A DNA stretch of 64,000 nt from Sandaracinaceae bacterium (lineage in GTDB: Bacteria > Myxococcota_A > Polyangia > Polyangiales > Sandaracinaceae): positions 1 through 64,000 of the forward strand of contig JACKEC010000021.1 in assembly GCA_020633195.1 (NCBI GenBank), read 5' to 3'. Shown piece by piece: positions 56,078-63,378 of the stretch. Each line of letters opens with the position of its first letter. Positions within the stretch are counted from its first letter, which is position 1. The translations under genes and the position numbers were made by a program. The notes beneath the pieces were generated by a model that was not told the DNA's origin, searched no databases, and was given only the letters and a program-made list of their open reading frames with translations.

Positions 56078-57594
56078 CCCTTCACGCAGCCGAGCGGTCG
56101 GATCCGCGCGACCTTGCTCGCGAGGCCGCCGGCGGCGACGACCTCGACGACGTCGGCGACGTCCTTGTAGGCGAACGGCATCTCCTCGACGACGGTGGCC
56201 TTCGAGGCGCCGAGCACGAACACGCCCATGTCCTTCAGCTCGCGCGCGACGTCGCCGGTGGCGCGGCGCTTCGCCTCCGAGCGGCTGAGCATTCGGCCCG
56301 CGCCGTGGCAGGCGGAGCCGAACGTCTCGGACGAGCCGGCGCCGCCCGCGAGCACGAACGAGTAGCGCCCCATGTCGCCCGGGATGATCACGGGCTGCCC
56401 CGTCTCGGCGTAGGCCTTGGGCAAGAGCGCGTGGCCCTTGGGGAGCGAGCGCGTCGCCCCCTTGCGGTGCACGAGGAGCCGCCGCTCGCGGCCGTCGACG
56501 TCGTGGCGCTCGTGCTTCGCGATGTTGTGGCAGACGTCGTAGACGGTCGTCAGCTTCGCGCCGAACAGGTCGTCGAAGACCTGCCGCGCCCAGTGCGCCA
56601 TCACCTGCCGGTTCACGAACGCGTAGTTCGCGGCCGCGGCCATCGCCGCGAGGTAGTCGCGCGCGGGCTGGCTGCGGATCGGCGCGCAGCAGAGCTGACG
56701 ATCGACGAGCTCGATGTCGTGGGCGGCCGCCGCGCGCAGCATCGCCCCGAGCGAGTCGGTGCACACCTGGTGCCCGAGGCCGCGCGAGCCGCTGTGGATC
56801 ATCAACGTGATTTGCCCCTCGCGGAGCCCGAAGGCGCGCGCCTCCGCGTCGGCGAAGACCTCGTCGACGACGCCGATCTCGGCGAAGTGGTTGCCCGACC
56901 CCAGCGTGCCGAGCTGCGGGAGCCCGCGCTCCTTCGCGCGCGCACTGACGAGGCTCGGGTCGGCGTCGCCGAGGTGCCCGCGCTCCTCGACGTGCTCCAT
57001 GTCGTGCGGGTTCGCGAAGCCCTTGCGGACCGCCCAGCCGAGGCCCTCGAGCATCACGTCGTCGAGGTCGCGACCCGAGAGCCGGAGCTCCACCCGCTTG
57101 GATCCGACGCCGGCCGGCACCGCCTCGAAGAGCGCGCGCGTGAGCGCCTCGATCTTCGGCTTCACCTCACCGACCGAGAGGTCCGCCGCGAGCAGCCGCA
57201 CGCCGCAGTTGATGTCGTAGCCGACGCCGCCGGGGCTCACGACGCCGCCCTTCTGCTCGTCGAACGCCGCGACGCCGCCGATCGGGAAGCCGTAGCCCCA
57301 GTGGATGTCGGGCATCGCGAGCGACGCCCCGACGATCCCCGGCAGCGTCGCCACGTTCGCGACCTGCTCGAGCGCGCGGTCCTTCTTGATCGACGGCAGG
57401 AGCCCCGCGTCCGCGTAGACGATTCCGTCGACGCGCATCGCCCCCGTCATGGGCACGCGCCAGCGCGCCTCGTCGATTGGCTCGAGCGGCACGTCGCGGC
57501 CGGCGTACGGCGCAGGCGCGGTCGGCACACGCACCTTCGCCGAGCCGCCCTCGGCGGCGCGCTTGCGGCGCTTTCGATCGTCGCGCTTACCCAT
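56074..57594 (-). CDS. rtcB: RNA-splicing ligase RtcB
   Basis: 506-residue RNA ligase joining 2',3'-cyclic-phosphate/3'-phosphate ends to 5'-OH ends with GTP and manganese. Key motifs are VSPGGVGYDINCGVRLL (metal-binding Cys), SGNHFAEIG, IHSGSRGLGHQVC and CHGAGRMLSRSEAKR, which carries the guanylylated His. C-terminus is complete (VARIRPLGC). It is functionally coupled to archease, encoded 4.7 kb away on the same strand at 62262-62681. The intervening DNA is a restriction-modification island. ATG at 57594. Confidence 0.95.
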   Translation of the reverse strand: MGKRDDRKRRKRAAEGGSAKVRVPTAPAPYAGRDVPLEPIDEARWRVPMTGAMRVDGIVYADAGLLPSIKKDRALEQVANVATLPGIVGASLAMPDIHWGYGFPIGGVAAFDEQKGGVVSPGGVGYDINCGVRLLAADLSVGEVKPKIEALTRALFEAVPAGVGSKRVELRLSGRDLDDVMLEGLGWAVRKGFANPHDMEHVEERGHLGDADPSLVSARAKERGLPQLGTLGSGNHFAEIGVVDEVFADAEARAFGLREGQITLMIHSGSRGLGHQVCTDSLGAMLRAAAAHDIELVDRQLCCAPIRSQPARDYLAAMAAAANYAFVNRQVMAHWARQVFDDLFGAKLTTVYDVCHNIAKHERHDVDGRERRLLVHRKGATRSLPKGHALLPKAYAETGQPVIIPGDMGRYSFVLAGGAGSSETFGSACHGAGRMLSRSEAKRRATGDVARELKDMGVFVLGASKATVVEEMPFAYKDVADVVEVVAAGGLASKVARIRPLGCVKG

Positions 57595-57641
57595 CGCGAG
57601 GCGCAGTATTCAGCGGCGGCGGCTCGGTGCCAAACGGGCTC

Positions 57642-57695
57642 GAATTTCGCGCGAAGATCGCCGAGGGGGCGAAGAGGACGGGTTCGCGTCCCGTC
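57642..57695. repeat. Repeat box A at rtcB-side island edge
   Basis: GAATTTCGCGCGAAG followed by GCCGAGGGGGCGAAGAGG and the near-palindrome GACGGGTTCGCGTCCCGTC. The same order of blocks, with about two-thirds of bases conserved by eye, recurs in inverted orientation at 62205-62256 just downstream of the archease stop. The GGTTCGCGTCCC part resembles a tRNA T-arm, but no full tRNA is present. Confidence 0.55.
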
Positions 57696-57705
57696 CGTCC
57701 CGCTC

Positions 57706-57733
57706 AAAGAGCCCTGCGAAAGCAGGGCTCTTT
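57706..57733 (+). terminator. Rho-independent terminator-like hairpin
   Basis: A perfect 12-bp stem (57706-57717 with 57722-57733) closes a GAAA tetraloop and is followed by TTTGTTT. The symmetric A/T ends let it work in both directions, including downstream of the restriction-modification gene. It lies 111 bp upstream of the rtcB start and would isolate rtcB from upstream transcription. Confidence 0.7.
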
Positions 57734-57960
57734 GTTTCCGTCCCGGTGGAAGCCATAACGAGGCCATAGCCGTCTTCATCGGGGCCATCGTCGTGGTCCC
57801 GGTCACGGTCCCCGACGGCCCGCGGCAGGGCGATGACCTTCGCGCCGCGCCGACGCTCCACCCTGATGGCCGTCACGGCCTGGCACATCGCTCCCCAGTC
57901 GTTGACCGTGTAGCCAGCGAGCACCTCGCCGGAGTCATGAGTCGCTGGCTCCCGTCGGCG
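57734..57960. other. Intergenic, no supported gene
   Basis: Between the terminator hairpin and the restriction-modification gene stop I see no convincing gene. An open frame on the minus strand continues in phase past the stop codon at 57961 and runs through the hairpin; it is discussed among the rejected items. Base composition is lower in GC than the flanks, in keeping with the island. Confidence 0.5.
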
Positions 57961-60531
57961 CTAGTCCGTCTCCTCGCCCGCGCTCTCGTAGGGCCCGAGG
58001 AACCGCTTGCCGTCGAAGTGGATCATGTGGCCTGGAGCTTCCGCGACCCAGACCTCGGTCTCCCAGGAGATGTCGTTCAGGTACTTGGCGAGGTCGCGCC
58101 GGGTGAGGAACGTAGTGACGAAGACCAGTCCGGCCGAGCTGCCACCGAAGAGGTCTCGTAGCTCCTTGTGGCGCTTGGCGTCCACGGGCCCGTGGCTGGT
58201 CACGGCTTCGATGAGCAGCAGCCAGTTTCTCTCTGTGTACTCGACCACGACGTCCGGGAACTTCCCGTGCGTGTCGAAGCTCAGCCCCAGTTCCCCGATC
58301 GCACCTTCGTCGAGGTACGCCCACTTGTCCTCCGTATCGCCGATGTAGACGACCCGAGCGCCGGGAGCGAAGCGAGGGACGAAGTGCTCGATGATCTGTT
58401 CGACGAGGACGTTCTGCCCGCCGGGCGATAGCGATAGCTCGGTGCCGTTGGCGAGCTTCACCGGGATACGCTTCATCTCCCGCTTCTGGGCGTACACCTC
58501 TCGAAGGGCTGGCATCGCCTCCTTGTAGGTCGCCAGGGCCTCGTCCCATCCAGCGGGCCCGAACGTTCTCAAAGCGGCCAGGGCCTCCGGCACGACCTGG
58601 TACACGTTGTCCTTGCTGTTGACGGCACGGCCGGGATCGTCGGGGTTCTGTACGAGGAGGCCGGCCTCCAGGAACTGGTGAACGGTTTGCCGCCGCACGG
58701 TCTCACGAGTGTTCGGCTTGTACCGCTTGCCGTAGTGCTCAGCGAACCAGTCCATCAGCTCGGTGATCCCGCGCATTGGATTGCCAGCGGCCGACCAGGG
58801 GTCAGCGCGCTTCAAGTCGAGAAGAGAGAGAAGTACGAGGGCCGATCTCACGTTCGTCTGCCGACTCGGGAGGCCGAGCGCCTTCAACGCCGCTTGGGCC
58901 TCCTGAACTCGTTTCATGGAGGCGACCGGATCAGCCGTCTTTCGCTTCGCCACGCTTACTAGCTCCTCGTCGAACAGTTCGTCGATCTCGTCTTGGGTGA
59001 TTGCGAGCGAAGTCACTCGCGCTCCGACGCGGCGCAGGGCCTCTACGTCGGGAAAGGGTAGGTTTCGGAGGTCAGTCGCGTTGACCTGCGTGTGGCCGCT
59101 GAACAGGCGGAAGTACATGTCCAGGAGCGTCGAGTTCAAGTAGACGAAGAGCCCGAGCGCCACCGGCGACTCCAAGCCCTCGCCGGCCTCGTGGATGTAG
59201 TTGACGTGGTTCTCGAAACCGACTGGACCGGGCGCCACGTTGGTCGAGTCGTAGACGAACGCTTCGACGCGCCGCCGCTGCTCCTTGGAGGAGAAGCGCT
59301 TCGTCAGGACGTAGGTGCCGGGTGGCACTAGGAGGGACGCCGTTTCCGCGCTGTTGGCGATCCCGTTGGGCTTTCGCGCCCCGTCGACCGGCCATCGGAC
59401 GCCGCCGTCGCGCAGGTGCATCGGGTAGATGAGCGGCGCGTCGCCGGCCTCGACGTCAGCCCGGAGGTGCTCCTTCGCACGGAAGTCGACGACCCTCCCG
59501 GTCGAGGCTTGCAGCCCGAGCCGATGAAGGCTGGAAGTGAACGCCTGCATCCGGTCGGCGACGCCCATCGAGATCCCATCGGAGATCACGTGGATGGCTG
59601 GGTGGGCCGCCTCGGGCGGGACCACCAAGTCGTAGCCGACCTCCATGATCGTCGTCGGTGCGCCAGGTTCGCCGCTCGATGTGGTGATGGCGACCGTGGC
59701 AGGTGGTTCGCGCCCCGCGATCGCGTGCGTGATGATGTTCTCTTGAAGGACGGCATCGCCGCCAAAAGCTTCGCTCCGCGAGTCGAACAGGTGGATGGCC
59801 CTAAGCGACATCCGGCCGAGGAAGTCCGTCCGAAAGCTGTCGAAGTACGGGCCATTGCAGAACGACCGCGGTGTAATCGCCACTAGCTGCCCGCCGCTTC
59901 CGAGCATCCGCAGCGTGAGGGCGACGAACCCGGCGTAGAGATTCGAGACCTCGATCCCCATGCTCCGAAGTCGTTTGCGATGACGGGATGAGGTTCTGAT
60001 CTTGCGATATGGCGGATTCTGGATCGCGCACGTGAACCGTTGCGCGCGTTGCCCGAACAGATCGGCCTCGGAGCGGACTCCGAACTCGATGAAGTCCTCG
60101 TTGACGATCTCCCATTCGACTTCTACGTCTCGCGCTGCTCCGAACGCCGCGCACCGTTGCAGGGTCGAGGTCAGCGCCTCGATGAGGTGGTTGTCGGCTT
60201 CGACCGCCGTAATCTCGATTCGACGTGGCCGCTTTGCTCGGCCGCACACCTCGGCCACGAACGCAGCGGTCAGGGACCCGACGCCTGCCCCTGCATCCAG
60301 CAGGCGCACGACTCCATCCATGGGGAGGAACATCGAGGCCATCAGCTTGGCCACCGGGGCGGGGGTCCCGAACTGCCCCAGCTCCGACCGTAGCCGTTCG
60401 TCGAGGGCCGCGAACGTCTGCTCCCGGAGCACGTCGGTGGTCTCCACGAGGTCGAGGTTGCGCAGTTTCCGCCCGGCCGTCGGGAGTGAATCGAGAGGTA
60501 GGTGATCGTCGTGGGGGGAGGCTTCCATCAT
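57961..60531 (-). CDS. Fused DNA methyltransferase-restriction endonuclease (Eco57I-type MTase + BsuBI/PstI-type nuclease)
   Basis: 856-residue bifunctional R-M protein. The N-terminal half is an N6-adenine methyltransferase: SAM-binding DAGAGVG (residues 79-85), catalytic NPPY (172-175), and a target-recognition region up to about residue 560. The C-terminal 300 residues match the BsuBI/PstI endonuclease layout: a winged-helix-like segment (NPMRGITELMDWFAEHYG, RETVRRQTVHQFLEAGLL), then a nuclease core with PDVVV (Asp760) and LIEAVTSHGP (Glu775). Both activities in one chain give a self-contained type II system. Recognition site unknown. I start at ATG 60531; TTG at 60552 would add seven residues. 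Codon use is visibly less GC-rich than neighbours. Confidence 0.85.
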   Translation of the reverse strand: MMEASPHDDHLPLDSLPTAGRKLRNLDLVETTDVLREQTFAALDERLRSELGQFGTPAPVAKLMASMFLPMDGVVRLLDAGAGVGSLTAAFVAEVCGRAKRPRRIEITAVEADNHLIEALTSTLQRCAAFGAARDVEVEWEIVNEDFIEFGVRSEADLFGQRAQRFTCAIQNPPYRKIRTSSRHRKRLRSMGIEVSNLYAGFVALTLRMLGSGGQLVAITPRSFCNGPYFDSFRTDFLGRMSLRAIHLFDSRSEAFGGDAVLQENIITHAIAGREPPATVAITTSSGEPGAPTTIMEVGYDLVVPPEAAHPAIHVISDGISMGVADRMQAFTSSLHRLGLQASTGRVVDFRAKEHLRADVEAGDAPLIYPMHLRDGGVRWPVDGARKPNGIANSAETASLLVPPGTYVLTKRFSSKEQRRRVEAFVYDSTNVAPGPVGFENHVNYIHEAGEGLESPVALGLFVYLNSTLLDMYFRLFSGHTQVNATDLRNLPFPDVEALRRVGARVTSLAITQDEIDELFDEELVSVAKRKTADPVASMKRVQEAQAALKALGLPSRQTNVRSALVLLSLLDLKRADPWSAAGNPMRGITELMDWFAEHYGKRYKPNTRETVRRQTVHQFLEAGLLVQNPDDPGRAVNSKDNVYQVVPEALAALRTFGPAGWDEALATYKEAMPALREVYAQKREMKRIPVKLANGTELSLSPGGQNVLVEQIIEHFVPRFAPGARVVYIGDTEDKWAYLDEGAIGELGLSFDTHGKFPDVVVEYTERNWLLLIEAVTSHGPVDAKRHKELRDLFGGSSAGLVFVTTFLTRRDLAKYLNDISWETEVWVAEAPGHMIHFDGKRFLGPYESAGEETD

Positions 60532-60786
60532 CGTCGTCTGGTCCCAGGTCAAGCCCGTGGACGGGCGTCCGGTTCCAGACGCAGAACCCCGGTGCCGACT
60601 GACGACACGGTGTCCGGTCGACGAACCTAACCGGCGTAGCCAGGCGAGGGCAACGGTTCCGGAGGCAGGTCCGAAGGCACAGCGGCCTCTGGGCCACCCC
60701 GCCGCGGTGGTGAGCGGTCCTCCTCGATTCGCCGGGTAACGCGCCCGTCGATGCCGGGCTCCGAGGAGGCGTCCGCGGACCCTTGG

Positions 60787-61605
60787 TCACCCGCGGATCT
60801 GCAACTCCTCCAGGTTGTCCCCGTCGATGCCGAAGTCGTGCGGCTGATCGGGGTCGCCGGGCACCCCGTGCCCCGCACGAACGGTGAGCACGAAAGACGG
60901 CACGCCCAGCTTCTCTGAGCGCCCCTTCGCGGCGGCCAGCACTTTGGTCTCCGTTTCCAGGTCGATGCCCTGGAGATATCTCAGTCCCAACTGTGCCGCG
61001 AACGGCAGGGCGAAGCGGTACAACCAAGTGTCGGTCCGACCAGCGTGGATCGGGATGCCCAAGGGCACCACGGCTGCGTGCGTGTGGGGCAGTCGATGGG
61101 CGGCCTCGGCGGGAATCTCACCATAGAACCGACGCCAGAGGCCAAGCCGCATCCACTCATCGTTGGCTCCCATCGCCGCCCCACTTATCGGGTCCTTGTC
61201 GTAGACAAGTAGGCGGGTGTAGTGCGCGCTTCGTTGCAGTCGCTTGAACTGCCCTTTCTGGATCGCCGCCAACTTGTTCGAACCCCACTCGCGCTTCTTC
61301 GCTTCGAGGAAGGCGACCCCTTCGAGACCCGCTTCGTCTCCGAAGTCGAGCTGGACGATGATTGCCAGGTCGCCGTACTTCGTCTCCAGGGCACCCGTGG
61401 CCTTGAACGCGTTGACAGCTAGGTGCACGGGGTAGCCACGCCTCTTGATCTCGGCGCCGTGCAGTCGGTCCCGCAGCATCTGGACGATGCTCAGCGTGAT
61501 GTGGTCCTCCATCCAGAGGTCGCGCGTCAGCCGTCGGATTAGCGAGCCGAGAGCGGCATCCGTTTGAAGGCTGAGATCGAAGAAGTCGTCGAAGTTGGTC
61601 CCCAC
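60787..61605 (-). CDS. PD-(D/E)XK nuclease-like protein of the R-M island
   Basis: 272-residue soluble protein. GDLAIIV (Asp79) and FLEAKKREWGSNK (Glu101, Lys103) form a D...ExK pattern typical of PD-(D/E)XK nucleases, flanked by an N-terminal helical region and by IQKGQFKRLQ after the core. I recognise no named family. It lies 255 bp upstream of the fused R-M gene on the same strand, with no gene or clear promoter in the gap, so it may be an accessory nuclease, a control component, or an unrelated defence gene. GTG start at 61605. Confidence 0.65.
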   Translation of the reverse strand: MGTNFDDFFDLSLQTDAALGSLIRRLTRDLWMEDHITLSIVQMLRDRLHGAEIKRRGYPVHLAVNAFKATGALETKYGDLAIIVQLDFGDEAGLEGVAFLEAKKREWGSNKLAAIQKGQFKRLQRSAHYTRLLVYDKDPISGAAMGANDEWMRLGLWRRFYGEIPAEAAHRLPHTHAAVVPLGIPIHAGRTDTWLYRFALPFAAQLGLRYLQGIDLETETKVLAAAKGRSEKLGVPSFVLTVRAGHGVPGDPDQPHDFGIDGDNLEELQIRG

Positions 61606-61764
61606 CGGGCCAGGCTACAACGTGTCGGCCCGTGCTGGAGACCAGAGTCATCGGGACCCTGCGAGAAGGGGCTCGCGCGGCGTGTCGTAGGGAGCCGCTA
61701 ACCGCTGCAGCCGCCGCTGGACTATCCTCTTGCCCTGGCTGGGGGTAGCGACCCTCCGGCAACA

Positions 61765-61936
61765 GGCCGCAAGTCGGTCATCAAGGTCCGCGCCTGCCGG
61801 TCCGGTCAGGGTTGGCACAGGGAGGGCGTCGACAACATCCTCACCCTGCGCGCGCTATCGCAGAGCGAGCGACTCCCCGGCGCGACGAGATCCTACGCCA
61901 CGACCGCTACACCGCCGACGTGAGGCGTGCTGCGTG
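61765..61936 (+). pseudogene. Transposase C-terminal remnant
   Basis: The frame from 61771 reads KSVIKVRACRSGQGWHREG followed by VDNILTLRALSQSERL, which resembles the C-terminal W..G...iLtLRal..S.R block of ISKra4-like transposases. After a one-frame shift near 61875, ILRHDRYTADVRRAA and a stop follow, again like such C-termini. Upstream parts of the gene are missing. The assignment is by eye. Confidence 0.4.
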
Positions 61937-62204
61937 ATCCGTACGCGTTCCAGACCCTCACCGCTCCTGATCGACCAGGCGCACGGCTGCGAGGAGCGCC
62001 CGCACCAGGTCAGGCCGATGGCCGAGAAGCCGCTAAGCTTCGCGGAGGCCGTGGCGAATCGCGTCCAGGCTCATGGCTTGCGCCATAGGAGCGCCTGCGA
62101 GTCCCTCTTCTCTCGGCGTTTCGCGAGTGAGCGACGACGGTTCCTTGGTGCCATTCCCGCGAGATCCACCGAGAAGCACGGTGTCTGCGCTCGACCCCAT
62201 CGCG

Positions 62205-62256
62205 TTCGAGTCCCGTCCGCCCCCTTGGCTCCCTTCGCGCGCTTGGCGCGAAATTC
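62205..62256. repeat. Repeat box B at archease-side island edge
   Basis: On the minus strand this reads GAATTTCGCGCCAAG, then GCGCGAAGGGAGCCAAGGGG, GCGGACGGGACTCG, the same block order as box A (57642-57695). It ends 6 bp from the archease stop codon. The two boxes lie in opposite orientation and flank the R-M island. Confidence 0.55.
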
Positions 62257-62261
62257 ACGGC

Positions 62262-62681
62262 CTACAAATCGAAGACCAGGCGACCGGTCCAGCGGTCGTC
62301 GTCGAGCTCGTCGATCGCGGCGCCGTGATGGGTCACGGCTTTGACGGGCCGCGCGATCACGTGGCGCGCCGGATCGTAGGCCTCGCCCCACGCGGTCGCG
62401 GTGACTGTGTCGACGTCGAGCGCGATCACCTCGACGCGCCGCGCGAGCCAGCCCGTCTCGAACGCGTAGAGCACCTCGTTGCCGAGCGCGACGAGCTGGT
62501 CGAGGCCGTCGACCCCGCGGGCCTCGATCGGTCGGGACTCTCGCTCGTCGATCTTCGTCGCGTCGTCGACGAGGAGGCCCACGAGCGCGTCGACGGACGC
62601 CTCGAAGAGCTCGGCCTCGGAGCTCGCCTCGAGGTCGGCGCCGAAGTCCCCGGTGTGGTCGAAGAAGCGATGCGAACGCAC
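62262..62681 (-). CDS. Archease, RtcB activator
   Basis: 139-residue protein with the archease signatures: HRFFDHTGDFGADLEA (metal-binding Asp/His), GNEVLYAFETG in the middle and VKAVTHHGAAI near the C-terminus, ending in the typical LVFDL. Archease speeds up RtcB guanylylation and lets it turn over. Full length. GTG start at 62681. Its partner rtcB is on the same strand downstream, beyond the R-M island. Confidence 0.92.
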   Translation of the reverse strand: MRSHRFFDHTGDFGADLEASSEAELFEASVDALVGLLVDDATKIDERESRPIEARGVDGLDQLVALGNEVLYAFETGWLARRVEVIALDVDTVTATAWGEAYDPARHVIARPVKAVTHHGAAIDELDDDRWTGRLVFDL

Positions 62682-62714
62682 GGGCCGAAGGATAGGTTAG
62701 GTTCCCGTCCTCCG

Positions 62715-63326
62715 GTGGCTGGCGCGAACGACGACAAAGACCGCTTCTTCTTCGGGGCCGCGCTCGTGATCGCGCTGGTCGCCGGCGGGATCGCGGTCGC
62801 CTCGAACCTCTCCGAGGAGGAGCTGCCCCCCGCGGCCGCCGCGCCGGACCCGGTGCAGGCCGCGCGCGAGCGCGCCGCGACGGAGGAGCGGCGTACGCGG
62901 ATCGAGTTCGAGCCGATCGAGGATCAGGAGGCGCGCCGGACCCCGCCCGGGTTCGTGCTCGACCTGCCGGAGGTCCCCGACCTCGCGACGCAGCCGCCGC
63001 CCGCGCGCCCCGCCTCGAACGACCCGCGCATGGAGAGCCTGGCCGCCGAGATGCGCATCCTCAGCCACGCGCGCGAGATGCTCGGCGAGCACCCCGCCGA
63101 GGCGCTCGGGGTGATCCGGCAGCACCAGCGGCAGTACCCAGACGGCGTCCTGCGCGAGGAGCGCGAGGCGTTCGCCATCGAGGTGCTGCTCGCGCTCGAG
63201 CACACCGACGAGGCCGAGCGGCGCTACTACGACTTCCTGCAGCGCTTCCCGCAGTCCGAGCACCGGGAGAGCCTGCAGCGCGCGATGCTCCGACCGCCCC
63301 ACCGCATCGGCGCGGGCGGTCGCTGA
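62715..63326 (+). CDS. Single-pass membrane protein with TPR-like C-terminus
   Basis: 203-residue protein with one membrane segment near the N-terminus (FFFGAALVIALVAGGIAVAS), a Pro/Ala/Glu-rich linker, and a helical region (MRILSHAREMLGEHPAEALG, ERRYYDFLQRFPQSEHRES) with the TPR-like pattern of myxobacterial tails that pair with sigma factors or kinases. No such partner is adjacent. GTG start at 62715, divergent from archease by about 33 bp. Confidence 0.6.
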   Translation: MAGANDDKDRFFFGAALVIALVAGGIAVASNLSEEELPPAAAAPDPVQAARERAATEERRTRIEFEPIEDQEARRTPPGFVLDLPEVPDLATQPPPARPASNDPRMESLAAEMRILSHAREMLGEHPAEALGVIRQHQRQYPDGVLREEREAFAIEVLLALEHTDEAERRYYDFLQRFPQSEHRESLQRAMLRPPHRIGAGGR

Positions 63327-63378
63327 TCCCGAGCGTCCTGCTATCCTGCCCGCCTCACTTCCCCCGGAGACGACCGAG

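Larger units (their letters stand above)
61606..62261. other. Island end: no complete gene
   Basis: About 650 bp between the nuclease-like gene and the archease stop. It holds a transposase-like remnant (61765-61936) and repeat box B (62205-62256). Open frames elsewhere in the stretch are short or Arg/Ser-rich and lack family-like sequence. Confidence 0.55.

Noticed and set aside
57660..57705. Possible tRNA 3' end (T-arm-like GGTTCGCGTCCC followed by a terminator)
   Set aside because: No acceptor, D or anticodon arm can be paired upstream on either strand; the near-palindrome explains the T-arm resemblance.
57610..57924. Open frame on the minus strand in phase with the R-M gene beyond its stop (VNDWGAMCQAVTAIRVERRR)
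   Set aside because: It runs through the terminator hairpin and the repeat box, has no recognisable domain, and its only start is a GTG without a clear ribosome site. It could be a remnant but cannot be supported.
62195..62225. Second T-arm-like sequence, GTTCGAGTCCCG
   Set aside because: The flanks do not form the T stem or acceptor stem; it is part of repeat box B.
61730..62344. Plus-strand open frame across the island edge
   Set aside because: Arg/Ser-rich composition, crosses the archease gene, and only the remnant near 61771 resembles a known protein.
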